From Eriocheir sinensis (lineage: Eukaryota; Arthropoda; Malacostraca; Decapoda; Varunidae), in NCBI RefSeq assembly GCF_024679095.1, contig NC_066571.1:1259561-1323560 (forward strand): a DNA stretch of 64,000 bases, read 5' to 3'. The translations under genes and the position numbers were made by a program. Under the pieces are notes generated by a model. It was given only the letters and a program-made list of their open reading frames with translations. It was not told where the DNA came from and did no database searches. Positions 28,455-41,634 of this stretch are shown in pieces. Numbering within the stretch: position 1 is the stretch's first letter; each line of letters begins with the position of its first letter.

Positions 28455-28565
28455 GGACAACTAAGTCTGTTCCAGTCATCAACCACCCTCTATGAAAACC
28501 CATTTCTTTCTATTTCCTTGTTGAATCTACATTTTCCCAGCTTAAACCCATCATTTATAGTCCTG
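28455..28565 (-). mobile_element. LINE C-terminal fragment
   Basis: Minus-strand translation [15 protein letters not shown], then a stop and [11 protein letters not shown], matches the C-terminal block seen at 22367-22780. It borders the (TA)n array. Confidence 0.55.
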
Positions 28566-28669
28566 ACCTAACTACTACCTAACCACAAGATTTTTCTCTA
28601 GATCGAATTTATTATACTCTTTGAAAAACTGAACACCTAAATAAAATTTCCTCTTACACTCCTTATACA

Positions 28670-29035
28670 TTATATGATGAATCTAGCAACATTATACGAT
28701 GAAGCAACATTATAGCATGAATATAGCACCATTATACCCTGAATATAGCAACATCATACCATGAATATAGCAACATTATACCATGAATATAGCACCATTA
28801 TACGATGAATATAGTACCATGATACGATGAATATAGCAACACTACGATGCATATAGCAACATTATACCCTGAATTATACATTATACGATGAATAGAGCAA
28901 CATTATATGATGAATATAGCAACATTATATGATGAATATAGCAACATTATACCCTGAATATAGCAACATTATACCCTGAATATAGCAACATTATACCCTG
29001 AATATAGCAACATCATACCATGAAATTACCAACAT
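28670..29035. repeat. Minisatellite, 20-22 bp unit
   Basis: GAATATAGCAACATTATACC and variants recur about 17 times. Confidence 0.9.
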
Positions 29036-29717
29036 TATATATTTTTGGCTAGTTTAGTAAAGTTCTTCACTTCATCTTTGCCACAGGTCTTCACACAGGT
29101 TCCCATACTTGTTGGGGGAGATGGGGAAGGTGGTTACCTCATTAACTATTGATTTGCAGCGGTAGTTTCATACAAGGCTTTCTTCACACATTACATGCAC
29201 AAAATACTTGCTCTAGTAAAGTACAAAATGCCAATATGAGAAAATATCTGGACGTAAGGTGAGGTTAGCCTGGACCATGTGCCAACACTATTACTGTGAC
29301 ACTTGAAGGGTACAAATACATTATTTACTCTAGTTTGCCCAACCTAATTTCATATAACTAAGCCTATCTAGATATGTAAATGCACTCAATTATGATGTTG
29401 GGCCACATAGTGATATTCTGTCTTATCACTACTATGAGGTCAGTCATGATATGCCAAGGCACCTCAACATCAGTAGTACACAGATTGACCAAATCTATAC
29501 CATGAAATATGTCAGAATCAAAGATCTGGAGCATGGCATTTAATAAGATGATACCATTTGCTTCTGATAAATGTTTGCTTCTCGTAACTACGTTTCTAAC
29601 GGTTTATATGATAATACACGATGCTTACCTTTTTTCATCCTTCAGGAATACGTGAAAAATAAGATTGGCATCCTTTCCCTTCCGTCTTCCACAGAGGGAA
29701 CACGGATGGGACATCCC
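29036..29717. other. Unresolved sequence
   Basis: No gene or element recognised. Confidence 0.3.
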
Positions 29718-30146
29718 CGACATTGTTGTTGTTGTTGTTGTTTCGGGCGGCGGCGATCTAGTCGCTCACCTGAGCCCTGGTGTCGTCCTGTCAGGGCTTC
29801 ACAGGCGCGTCAGCTGCCCCGTCTTCCTGGGGAAGGCGCAGGTGAGGCGGATGACAGCTTATTGTCGTGAGGGGTGGACGCCTGCCACCGCCAGCAGCGT
29901 GGGCAGGTTAAAGGTGGGCACGCCTAGGGCGCGGAGGTGGTGTCTGAGCAGCACTCGCTTGGAGTGGAAGCGTGGGCAGTGCAGCAGGAGGTGCTCAATG
30001 GTCTCCTCGACGGTCCTGCACCACCAGGGGCAGTGAGGGTCGGAGGTCAGGCGCAGGCGGTGGAGGTAGGCGCTGAGGCGTGTGTGGTCCAGGCGAAGGC
30101 GTGTCCTGTCAGGTACTCCACGAATCCACGTGTCAAAGGTAAACAA
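29718..30146 (-). mobile_element. LINE 3' end, zinc-knuckle region
   Basis: Minus-strand frame: RTRLRLDHTRLSAYLHRLRL, then DPHCPWWCRTVEETIEHLLLHCPRF, then a Leu-rich end. C-x-W-x-C...ETIEHLLL-x-C-P is the conserved segment near the end of R1/jockey-type LINE polyproteins. After the stop come RLTCAF and an (AAC)n run (plus-strand GTT repeat at 29724-29742). No catalytic domain remains. Confidence 0.7.
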
Positions 30147-30760
30147 ACAGATTTGGGTCTTGGTCTTGATCCTGGGACCTGGGTGTCGATATTACACCTA
30201 TGCCATCTAGCGAGCCGACGCCAGGATGCTCACAGAGTTTCGTTCAGCTTTCCTATCTTTCTTCTATAGTCTTTGGAAATAACTCTCACACGTCTAACTT
30301 TCCTTTTTTTCCATATTTCAGTGTCACTTCTATCGTTCTATGACCCTATTTCGTCTCCAATACACGGCATAAACATCAGAGAAACATTTTTTATCACGTT
30401 GGAAGGCTGAATAACAAACGAATATGGTTGATTATTGACAGAATTATAGCAGACGTTATTTTCCCTCATTTCTTGCATTTATGGTTCGTACGTGTGTCTG
30501 GTGTATTATTACCTTACAGGCAATATTAGCCCTTATAAAGATCACAGGTGGACAAATAACATCAAAATAAGGCAAATCAATAAGCTTTTCTGGTGTGTAA
30601 TGATCGAAGTATCTTTCAACGAGTTATTTCGCACGGAAAAACGACACTGCTCTTACTCTTGCTCTACCATAGGCTTATCTGGGTCCAAGGCAAGTATAGA
30701 GAAGGTATCGTCATACAGGCGGGAGGAAATCACTCGTTGGCAACTCCTATAGCCTTCACG
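30147..30760. other. Unresolved sequence
   Basis: No gene or element recognised. Confidence 0.3.
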
Positions 30761-31985
30761 CTTGGCCCCGCCCCATCCTCGTTGTCTGCCCAAACCGACG
30801 ACTTCACACACCTCACTCTCACCCTGTTTCCTGACCCCAACATTCATTTTTACGAAAAACTGAGACCACCATCATCTTCCTGAGAAAATTCTGCATCAAA
30901 TTGTAACCATAATGTAAAATTACACATACGAAAATCAGAGTTAAATGAAGTAGGGAATACATATTTTCTTGCACTTATTTCCCTTCAACTCCTTAGTACT
31001 CAGCTGGTTTTCGTCGCATCACTTTTTTAAGCACAGATCCTAAATCTGTATGCTTTTCTGCTTCTGATGGTGTAGGGTACGTCCCGAGGTAAAAATATAC
31101 ATAGGGTCAAAATCGCCTCCGAACATAAGCCGAGCCGTGACGGGGTTCATTCGCATCGGCTTTTGTTTACTCAAGTCGCATGCGCATGAACGCTGTCACG
31201 GCTCGGCTTATGTTCAGAGGCGATTTTGACCTTATGCGTATTTTTACCTCGGGACGTACCACATATCATCAGGAGCAGAAAAGCATGCAGATTTAGGATC
31301 TGCGCTTCAAAAAGTGATGCGTCGAAAACCAGCTGAGTACTAAGGAGTTTAAAGGAAATAAGTGCAAGAAAATATGTATTCCCTACGTATTCCCTGGTAC
31401 GTCCCGAGGTAAAAATACGCATAGGGTCAAAATCGCCTCTGAACATAAGCCGAGCCGTGACAGCGTTCATGCGCATCGGCATTTGTTTACTCAAGTCAGA
31501 CTCGCCGCTCACGCACAGCCCCAAGGCCACGGCGTGAGGTGAGCGGCGAGCCTGACTTGAGTAAACAAAAGCCGATGCGAATGAACCCCGTCACGGCTCG
31601 GCTTATGTTCGGAGGCGATTTTGACCCTATGTATATTTTTACCTCGGGACGTACCCTACATCATCAGAAGCAGAAAAGCATACAGATTTAGGATCTGTGC
31701 TTCAAAAAGTGATGCGTCGAAAACCAGCTAAGTACTAAGGAGTTGAAGGGAAATAAGTGCAAGAAAATATGTATTCCCTACTTCATTTAACTCTGATTTT
31801 TGTATGTGTAATTTTACATTATGGTTACAATATTATGCTCGTGTGATGCAGAATTTTCTCAGGAAGATGATGGTGGTCTCAGTTTTTCGTAAAAATGAAT
31901 TTTGGGGTCAGGAAACAGGGTGAGAGTGAGGTGTGTGAAGTCGTCGGTTTGGGCAGACGACGAGGATGGGGCGGGGCTTAATTAG
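30761..31985. repeat. Large composite inverted repeat
   Basis: Arm A (30761-31077) recurs inverted at 31655-31985 and in part at 31261-31390. Two palindromes with ends TACGTCCCGAGGTAAAAAT sit between, centred near 31170 and 31527. The order is A, palindrome, partial A', palindrome, A'. Open frames are shared between arms and look incidental. Confidence 0.85.
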
Positions 31986-32888
<903 letters not shown>

Positions 32889-32892
32889 TTTT

Positions 32893-33482
32893 GCCAACTT
32901 AAATTTCTCTTCAAAATGTATGATTTTTTGGCTATAGATAGTAATCTAGTTTCCAAAAATTTCTTCAATTTCAGTTTTGTAAAATTTATCATATGTCTGA
33001 AATGTCATGTGATTACGACATAACATTGTCATACAGTGCCAGTTTTCTGGTTATACCTCATCTTTCTCTTCCCTATAGCTCATGTCATACTTAATTTAGA
33101 AGTTAGAGAATGAAGAATGTTTCCCCACTTAAAAAAGTACAATTTCCTTTTTCTTCATGTAATTTTAATCAAATTTGTATTGTTACAAAGTTTAAATGCA
33201 ATATTTTAGCTAATTTTCATGAATTAAGATACAGTTCTTTAGCTTTTAAAAAGTGTCCTACTCAGTTAAATTTCATCTGACAGTCAAAATATTTTACATA
33301 ATTTTTTTATGTAGGCCCTACTATCAACTCCTAATAGCCTCGAAAACACCAAACTGGAATGACGACCAGAGCTGGCAGCATCACTCTTCCTTCCCTTCTC
33401 CCAGGGGTGAAGTAACTGTCAGGCGTCTCTTAGGGCTGTACTTTAAAAACCTTTCGCCAGGCCTGATATTGGATTTTTCCAG
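32893..33482. other. Unresolved A/T-rich sequence
   Basis: No gene or element recognised; it may be an intron if the exon candidate at 33483 is real. Confidence 0.3.
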
Positions 33483-33661
33483 GCGATCCGCTATTTGGTA
33501 CTATTAGACACAACGAACGCTTCACTGGGCTAAGCCTCGCCAGCCCTGAGGACGAAATAGTATTGGAACTTGCCGCCGAACGAGAGTCCAGGCGGGGCCT
33601 TCCTTTCCCACTGGCGAAAGGCATAATTTTGAATTATTTTACTATGTCTGCAGTAGCATGA
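33483..33661 (+). CDS. Candidate terminal exon, unknown protein
   Basis: After a good acceptor (TATTGGATTTTTCCAG) the frame is open for 58 codons to TGA at 33659-33661. It reads DPLFGTIRHNERFTGLSLAS, then PEDEIVLELAAERESRRGLP, then FPLAKGIILNYFTMSAVA. It begins with two bases of a codon. The mixed charged/hydrophobic composition resembles real protein rather than repeat translation. No preceding exon was identified and the family is unknown. It lies only 57 bp from a transposon, so it could be unrecognised mobile DNA. Confidence 0.25.
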
Positions 33662-34679
33662 GAAGTTGAATGAATTAGGAAAGACGCACTAATTTATTTT
33701 TGAAATAACTCAAACTACAGTACCCTCTCGAGTTTCGCGCTCGCTTCGTTCCGAAGGTATAGCGCTAAACTCGAGGATCGCAAAACTCGAGGTATTGAAA
33801 ACACTAAAAAAGCGCTTATCCATTCTGACCCGTGGAGTTTTATTTCTTTTCTTTTTTTTTTTTTTTACGTGTGGGCTGTGGTGCCGGTAGACTATCCATC
33901 TGGTCGGCCCCGAGCCCGTCATGGGGCAGGCAACTGTTTATAGTGGCGCCATTATAATTGGCTCATACTGCCCCCCGGAGCTCACTTTTTTCCTCCTTTA
34001 CTCCCTTGTTATCTCAAAATACGTACCTTGGAAAAAGAAAGAAAACAGGAAGAGAGAGCGGGTCATTTTAAAGCCACAGATGAAGCCTTACGATTGGCTG
34101 AGCTCTGAAAACACGCTTGTGATTCGCTGGGTGTCTGATGACGTCATCGCCGGCACTCACCCAGTCAGTGGCCTCGCTGCCAGTGCTGCTGCTGCTGGCA
34201 GTGTCACACTGGCTATTTTCCTCTGACCGTTGTGTCTACTGGCAACGCCCGTGTGCCCATCCGGGAGCGAGTTGTTGGTTGTCCGTAACCTGCTGGTGTC
34301 ACACTGTGCCATATTCTTCCCACCGCGTTGGCGGCAGGTTGGGCAACCGGCAGATCCAACTTTTCCAGGTGTGCGTCACACATGGCCAAGGTCGGTTGCC
34401 CATATCCACATCCACAACGTAAACAAAACACTTGCCCTGTATCGACATGGCGTCGTCTGCTAAAGTAAGGGCTCTCGAGGCTTGTGCTGTCATTATCCAA
34501 GTAATGGACTTGTTGCTGCAGTTAAATGGAAGGAAGAAGCTTTTGTGGGTGTGGCGTGCCTGTGGTTCCACCATGCCAGTTCTCATTGTCACCATTGCGC
34601 GTGAGCGGCAAACCCACCCATCTAGACTCCGACCACATAAACACATGGATCGAGTAACAACAAAGACACGCACACAAGG

Positions 34680-34766
34680 AAAAGTTGGATAATTATAGAT
34701 ACGGAGACGGGACCACACGAGCGTAAGCCCAGGCCCTGTAAAATTACAACTAGGTAAATACACACC
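34680..34766 (+). mobile_element. LINE 3' tail
   Basis: GATACGGAGACGGGACCA, CCAGGCCCTGTAAAATT and AACTAGGTAAATACACAC match the 3' tail of the LINE ending at 45325. Confidence 0.75.
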
Positions 34767-35223
34767 AGACATCATGAACCATGGCAGATGTTTCTCACAA
34801 ACAAAAATGGCTTTGTCATTTCCTAGAGTGGGGTAGAACGTATTTGGTGAGTGGTTCATACAAACCAAACATATTCAATGGCAAGAAGAGAGCAGTGTTA
34901 AAGACGACTGCTCTCTTCTTGCCAAGAACCAGGTTTGGTTCATGTGAGCCACGCACCAAACACGTTCTAACACACTCAAGAAATGGTGGTAGTTTCTATT
35001 TGTCAGAAACATCTGCAATGGTTCCTAATGAGTCTGGTTGTGTGTGTGTGTGTGTGTTGTTATTCGATCCATGTGTTTATGTGGTTGAGCCAAGATGGGT
35101 GGGTTGGCTGCGCATGCGCAGTGGTGACAATGAGAACTGGCATGGATGAACTACAGCCATGCCACACCCACAACTGTTTCTTCCTTCCATTTAACTGCAG
35201 CAACAAGTCCATAACTTGGGTAA

Positions 35224-35488
35224 GGGTACGGCCACACTGCACGCGGTTTGCTGCGAGGGTAGAGGGTAGCGGAATGCCTAGCGGGTCAGAGGCAAAAACA
35301 AACACATGTTATCTAATACGAGTGGCCATACAGGACGCGGGTAGCGGGTACCCTCCAAGCTTACCCGCTACCCGCGTCCTGCATGGCCACTCCTATTAGA
35401 TAACATGTGTTTGTTCTTGCCTCTGACCCGATAGGCGTCCCGCTACCCTCTACCCTCCCAGCAAACCGCGTGCAGTGTGGCCGCACCC
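35224..35488. mobile_element. Palindromic PIF/Harbinger-type MITE
   Basis: A near-perfect palindrome of 265 bp: GGGTACGGCCACACTGCACG at the left and its complement at the right, with a loop of about 11 bases (CCCTCCAAGCT). TAA flanks both sides (35221-35223, 35489-35491). The opposite arm of the host element shows the empty site near 34492-34502. Confidence 0.85.
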
Positions 35489-36173
35489 TAATGGCAGCAC
35501 AAGCCGCGACAGCCCTTACTTTAGCAGACGACGTCATGTTGATACAGGGCAAGTGCTTTGTTCACGTTGTGGATGTGCATACGGGCAACTGACCTTGGCT
35601 GTGTGTTACACACACCTGGAAAAGTTGGAGTTGCCAGTTGCCCTAGCTGGCGCCAACTCGGTGGGAAGAAAAAAGCCCTGTGTGACACCAGCTTAAGGAT
35701 AACCGTGAACTCGCTCCCGGTTGGACGTACGGGAATTGCCCGTGGCCCCAACGGTTGGACGAAAACGGCCATTGTGACACCGCCTTAAGGCAGTGAAGCC
35801 GCTGATAGGGTGAGCGTCGGCGATGACGTCATCAGACTCCCAGTGAATCACAAGCGTGTTTTCAGAAATGTCAGTCAATCGTAAGGCAGCCACCTTCAAC
35901 TGCAGCTTCAAAATGACCTGTTCTCTCTCTCTCTTGCTGCCACAATGTTTGGAGGAAAATGTCCAGTGTGATACTACCTTTAAAGGTAGCGTGCGTGACG
36001 CCGATGGTAAGTAGACGTGACCCCGTACGTGTGACAGCAGCGTGAAACTCGGGCTAATAATGAGCGAGAGTCGGAATGGTAAGAATTTAGGACTAACCAC
36101 GAAACTCGGATAGCACGAAACTCGGATAGCGCGAAACTCGAGAGGGTACTGTAGTTATATAAATATCGATGTA

Positions 36174-37566
36174 CAGTCACCTCTCGATTAACACGAGTTT
36201 AAATAACGCGTTTTTAATTTTAAAAGGTTGATATTTAAGGAGATACGTTTGACTAACGCGATAGGTTCGATTTTACACGAGTTTCACTGATGACGTCATC
36301 GAGCGTGACGTCATTGATGACACATTATTGGTGCATTGGTGGATCACGGAAACAGCAAAGGCGCACGCTCCCACTGTACTCAAATTTGCTCCTCGCCCGT
36401 GCCGGCTGCTGCCCCTCCCCGCCCCACGCCCCCGCCACCGGCCGCTCCCCTCACCTCCGCCCAGAGCAGGCTTATTTTGATTAACTTAAGCACAGAAAGC
36501 TCGTGATCACAGGATGAGGTGCTTGTAAATGCAAGTTTGCATTTTTTACTTCTTAAACATTTCATGGAATACCCTCCCTATGGCTCAGAAGGCAGTGAGC
36601 TCCATTAAACTCTTTGGTGTTTCCTCCTGCTCGCTCTTCCTCTCTCAAGTGCGCTTGAGCTGGGGGATTTCGTATTGTAGATTGCTCATTGCACAGTTAT
36701 ATTGAGGCCGTTCACTAAAACATCACTCTCAAAAACTGCTGGCCTGGTGGGCTCATGGCCTGTATCCCTCCCTTTGCGCTGATTTTGCTTTTTTTAAATC
36801 TCACCTCAGAGAGAGAGAAGCAATAAAATAAATAAAAATAATACCTGTCCGAAATGACTTCTTGTCTTAACTTGTTTTGACTTGAACTATTGGATGTGTA
36901 ATGCCCTTCAGCCCTAAGCCTAGAGCTGACCTGACCCTGGTGGGATGTGGATGTTGCATTATTTCAGTGGCCCAGTGGGGTGGTGGCCAGTGGCCAGTTG
37001 ACCAATTGGGTGGCTGCGGTCACCCCCCCACACCCCCCTGGTGGCGCCACTGCCTCCGCCACCCCGCCTCACCTGCCTCCCTTCTCTTCCCCCGACCACC
37101 CATGCTAGTGGTGACAAGGACAACTCCCCCAAGTTGGAGCTTTCTAAAGAAAGAGTTGCTGCACAATACTTGCGAGTCGCTGACACAACAAAGACGCGTC
37201 CCCCGCACTCACCATCACCACCCTATTGATGCGTTGCCTGTCGCCGCCGCTGGGCGGGGACCCGACAGACGACGCCGGCGACCGGCGGCGGGGACGCGTC
37301 TTTGTTGTGTCAGCAACTCGCAAGTGCAGAGCTGCAGTTCCTTTCTTTGGAAAACTCCAACTTAAAGGAGTCATCCTTGTCACCAACAGCATGGGCAGTC
37401 ATAAGAAGAGGAGGGAGGCAAGCGAGGCAGGGTGGCGGAAGTGAGGGGAGCGGCCGGTGATGGGAGCGCGGGGTGGGGAGGGAGGGTGGCCGACGCGGGT
37501 GAAGAACAAATTCAAACAAAATGAGAGCGTACGCCCTTGCTGTTTCCGTGACCCACTAATGTATTA

Positions 37567-37599
<33 letters not shown>

Positions 37600-37770
37600 T
37601 TCTTTTTTTAAGGTTAAAGTAACAAAATCCCCAAAATAGGCATTGTTTCCCAGTAATGTAACCCCCCTATTACTATAGTTTCCTATGGGGAAATTATGTT
37701 TAAATAACGCGATTTTAAATAACGCGACATCTCCAGGAACGTAACCCTTGCGTTAATCGAGAGGTGACTA
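36174..37770. mobile_element. Tigger/pogo-type element, 1.6 kb
   Basis: Left end CAGTCACCTCTCGATTAACA after TA. Right end on the minus strand TAGTCACCTCTCGATTAACG. Subterminal AAATAACGCG words lie near both ends. An imperfect inverted repeat pairs 37060-37210 with 37285-37440. A (TTA)n run is at 37565-37600. No transposase was recognised. Confidence 0.75.
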
Positions 37771-38889
37771 TTTACTTCTTTTTTCAAGACTATGTAGTAT
37801 CACTCGATGAGGATTCAAGATGCCTGCCTCCTCCGGTATGTGCACTCTGTATTATCATCCACATATTTAAGTTAATTTCCATTTTATGCAAGCCTGCGGC
37901 TTTGTTTCAATGTTTTGATGAAGGCAACGGTACTGTCAAGTGCATCAAAGGTGCCTCACGCCCGCAGGTGCCCCACAATTAGCTGTACCAATGCCACATT
38001 CTTGAGTCCTGCCCGGGCTGATCTTATTACTGATTTTATGCAGGATGAGTTAATAAATTGTTATTTTTGTCATACTATCATAATGGAAATTTAAAAAATG
38101 AGTATCCAGAATCATTCGTTAGTTGTGTATTTATAAATCATTGATTGATTTAATAGACAAACTGTAACAAAAGCTGATGAAAGTTGATCAGGGCACATTA
38201 TGCTTTCAGAAGAGATAGCTTTTATGAGCAAACCAGTAAAAAGTCATTATGGCAGAAACAGAGGTCTTAGGAAATACAGAGGATACATAAAATGTAGAGG
38301 AAGTTTCTCTATGACCTCTGTTTCTGCCAGGGAAGTATAAATGCCTGCAAGACACACTTACGTTCTTACACAATAATAACATTGAAAGTCAAATGAGACA
38401 CCGTATCATATACAACTTACATCCTAAAAACAATCATACAATATCCGGGAAGAAATAACTCATATGCTGGCTAAAGCATGCCAGGACACAGTATGCACGT
38501 CCTCGGATATGGTACGGGGCACACAAGGACTCATTATACGTGTCCTTGTGTTGAAGGGGTTAAGAGCGATGAGCAATATACAATTTTACTGACCAGCAGG
38601 TACTGAATTTGGGCATTTGTTTCTAAAGAATAACCTTTAGCTCAAAATAGAAAATGAACCTAGTGTACTAGGACTACTACCTCCTAGACAATTTACTGAG
38701 TAGCCGAACGTAGCACTGCGTGCATAACCAATTCGGTCAATTCACTTACTAAAAATGTTAGAGAACATTGTGAGCATGTGGTTAGGTAATTTACATTAGC
38801 ATAATGGTAACCATTTCATTAAGTGTCTGAAGGAAAGTCACTTGAGGTGTTGTTACTAATAGTGTATTGCATGATGCCTGACATCACCA
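37771..38889. other. Unresolved, with a piggyBac MITE fragment
   Basis: 38478-38565 on the minus strand begins CCCCTTCAACACAAGGAC and continues through TGCCCCGTACCATATCC, matching the left part of the MITE at 14926-15386. The remainder is unassigned. Confidence 0.4.
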
Positions 38890-38893
38890 TTAA

Positions 38894-39729
38894 TCCTTTC
38901 GTTGCTAAACGCTCGCAGCGAGCACTAGCGTAACTTGCCGGTGGTGCTAAACGCTCGCTGCAAGCTCCAGTCGCACTCAAATTTCCCGCGTAGGAGAGTG
39001 TTCCAACACTATTTCTCACACCACAGCATTGCCAATTCAGTGGGTTTCCCACGAACTTTGGTGGGAAATCATATCAGCCTAGCGCGGAAAATCTACGGAC
39101 GAGCAACTGGTGGATGTTGTTGTCCAATATAGCGGCATTTTTGCATAGCTTCACCTATCACATGACTGATATTTTGACCAAATAGTTGTAAATTTTGCAG
39201 TTAGCAATACTGCGCCCTGCCAGTACTCCATCGTCAAAAGACCTAACTCAGTAGTTGCCTTACGGCTGACCGTTGCACATGTAAAAATGTACGTCTTCAT
39301 AGGCAACACGTCCCTGAATGTACCTGTACATTCGCAGGAGAGGCTTACATTACCAAATCTTATAAATTTTTGCTTCCTCTTTCCAATGGTGTTTTTGTTT
39401 TTTAGCTGTGATGACTAGTTTTTGAGATACAGGGGCTAAAAGAGCGAGCACTAGCGTCACTTGCTGGTGGTGCTAAAAGCTCGCTGCGAGCGCAAGTCGC
39501 ACTCACCACGAAAAAAAAAACACCTGAATGTGCCTGTACGTTCGCAGGAGAGGCTTACATAACCGAATCTTATAGATCTTGGCCTCCTCTTTCCAATGGT
39601 GTTTTTGTTTTGTAGCTGTGATGAATAGTTTTTGAGATACAGCACTTAAAAGAGATACCCTTCCCCCGCTGGGGTGCCCGAGCGCACCTGAGGGGATAGT
39701 CTGGTTGCGAGCGCTTAGCAAGGAAAGAG
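38894..39729 (+). mobile_element. piggyBac-type MITE (family E), copy 2, internally duplicated
   Basis: TTAA at 38890-38893 and 39730-39733. About 200 bp longer than its siblings: GAGCACTAGCGTCACTTGC and the TTTCCAATGGTGTTTTTG segment occur twice. Confidence 0.8.
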
Positions 39730-39733
39730 TTAA

Positions 39734-41355
39734 ACCTTGGATCCTATCCCTCACAACACTCCCTACTTAATACTAATATGACAGGTCAATTTAAAGACAA
39801 GTTTCTACTTATGATTTTATTGCAATTTTAAACAGTTTCTGTATCCATATTATATGAAGAGCACAGATTCACATCCTATGGATGTTAATAAGAGTTCCTC
39901 ACAGTAAAACTGTGTTAAAGCCAAATACTTTACAGAACAAGAGCACTACATAGTGTGCAATTCATAATGTACATAATATGCTGTCAGAAATTTAGTGTCA
40001 TTGAAATGAGTAAGCAGGCAGCCTTGACATAACGTGAGTTTTCAAGGCCCCAGGATGATAGCAAAGGAAAAAGTACAAAAATCTGGAGGTTGTGATCCAC
40101 TTCAGACAAACCTCTGAAGGTGGATGGATCACGTAGTGATAATGTCCATGTTCATTTATAGACTCCAACATTTAAATACACTATGTATACTTTTGTATCA
40201 TATTTTTATTAGGTCCTTTTGGCATCCGAGCATGCAAAATGTATTTTGTCTATATCTGCATCATAAAATGAGTGAGTACTAAATCAATTTCATACAAAGG
40301 TAGTCTATAACCATCCAGAGCAAAGGAAGTACAGCCCATATTAGTAGCTATGATGGTGCACCACAGCCATCACCAACACAAGATCAACATCTTTTCTTCA
40401 CCTGTGAAAAGCTTTTAAAAAAAAATGTTGTGCAAATACACTTATTTTTCTCAACATTTATGCAGCAGACACACGTCACACAATAAGAGTCTTGCACACC
40501 CTCACTGAGCATCTGTCACATCATAAGTATCACAACTGCAGAAAGTATGAGACCAAGGCAAGATTCAAGAGCTAAATAATATATCAGTAGCAATACTCTT
40601 CTACTGTGAACTATACACAAGCAGAAATTTTGCCATTATCCAGTCAAATTATCCAACACCAGCAACCTTCTTCCCTGATGAACTTCCCAAAAGCAGAAAT
40701 CATTTGCTTTTGTACTAATTTTTGTTCCTGACACATTGTTGAGTATAAAAGCATCATTCCACACTTAATGGAGGCTGCTGGTAAACACAAGTTAAGAACA
40801 CAAGCACAAAAAATAATGTTACATATAATTATAAGTTCCCTGATATTGAAAAAAATAGGGCTAGTGTTGAATTATGCCAAAAGGCTTTGGGGAAAGAAAT
40901 GGTAATAGTCTACTAATAACATCATTTTCAATACATAAAAAAAGGTATGTTTGGCAAAGGACAGAGTGCATATATGAGATTTGAGAAGCATTAGAGAAGG
41001 TAAATATGAGAAGATTGTGTAAGACATCAGAGAGAAATTGTGAGGAGAGAGGGAGAAGCATCTGAGAGTAAATGTGGGATGTGATAAAGATCTTGTGCCT
41101 GAAAATAGTGGAAAAATAGCATTGAAGTCTAATAATTGATAAAATGTCTTGATAATTTAGGTTAAAAATATGGTGGTCTGGACAGATCTATAAAAATAAT
41201 AAATAAATAAATGTAAACAAAAATAATAAAATTCTGGAATTAAGTTGTTACAAAACATTTGTTCAATGTACATGTTCAGATTTATTTTGTATTAATAAAA
41301 TAAGATGGATGAATAAATGCTAGTTAATTCACATTTGTAAGCCAAAATAATTCAC
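39734..41355 (-). other. ABCF2: Probable ABCF2 3' untranslated region and flank
   Basis: Non-repetitive A/T-rich sequence downstream (minus strand) of the ABCF2 stop at 41356-41358. AATAAA signals on the minus strand lie near 41286, 40210 and 39821, so cleavage could occur about 90 bases or about 1.5 kb after the stop. Which one is used cannot be told from sequence. Confidence 0.45.
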
Positions 41356-41484
41356 CTAGAACAGTTTCTTTCGTTTTTCATTATCTTTCATTACCTTCTT
41401 CTTGAGCATTTCCTTGTAGGAAAGGATGTCTCCCTCCCACTTGGTGACTCTCTGGTTCTCACAGATCCAAATTTCTTCAGCAAC
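41356..41484 (-). CDS. ABCF2: ABCF2, last coding exon
   Basis: Begins after a TTTGATTTGCAG acceptor and encodes 42 residues (469-510 of the readable part) plus TAG at 41358-41356. It reads [20 protein letters not shown], then [20 protein letters not shown] and LF. This matches the family's strand-rich 'IW.C....I..W.GDI..YK' end that follows the second cassette, with a basic tail of the kind that binds RNA or ribosome in ABC-F proteins. Phase 0 from the previous exon. The tail sequence differs from that of vertebrate ABCF2, as is usual for this region. Confidence 0.95.
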   Translation of the reverse strand, partial: VAEEIWICENQRVTKWEGDILSYKEMLKKKVMKDNEKRKKLF

Positions 41485-41634
41485 CTGCAAATCAAAATGA
41501 GATCAGCATATGAAAAACCCAATATATAAATACCTGTCATCAAATAACAGCTAATGACTTTACACCATTCCATTTAGTCAATAGTTGTATAATGACCCAA
41601 AAAGAATAATCATCCCTTTATTAAGGTTACACAC

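Larger units (their letters stand above)
33718..36151. mobile_element. 2.4-kb Tigger/pogo-type foldback element
   Basis: CAGTACCCTCTCGAGTTTCG, extending to a perfect 24-base match, begins both ends, with TA on each side (33716-33717, 36152-36153). The left (about 33718-34660) and right (35050-36151) halves are long imperfect inverted copies sharing GATGACGTCATC, CTTTTCCAGGTGTG and GGACTTGTTGCTGCAGTTAA. Nested inside are a SINE-C fragment (33857-33990, minus), a LINE tail (34680-34766) and a Harbinger MITE (35224-35488). Confidence 0.8.

Noticed and set aside
28670..29035. Regularly spaced repeats that might be regulatory
   Set aside because: A direct minisatellite of about 20-22 bp with simple sequence drift; no flanking gene.
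37789..37835. 47-base possible micro-exon (acceptor TTTTTTCAAG, donor CCG/GTATGT) reading DYVVSLDEDSRCLPPP
   Set aside because: Too short for homology by eye, no partner exons, and it begins 19 bases after a transposon end. Kept only as a note.
41391..41573. Minus-strand 60-residue open frame over the ABCF2 end
   Set aside because: It is out of frame with the ABCF2 last exon, which reads to a stop at 41356 and matches the family end.
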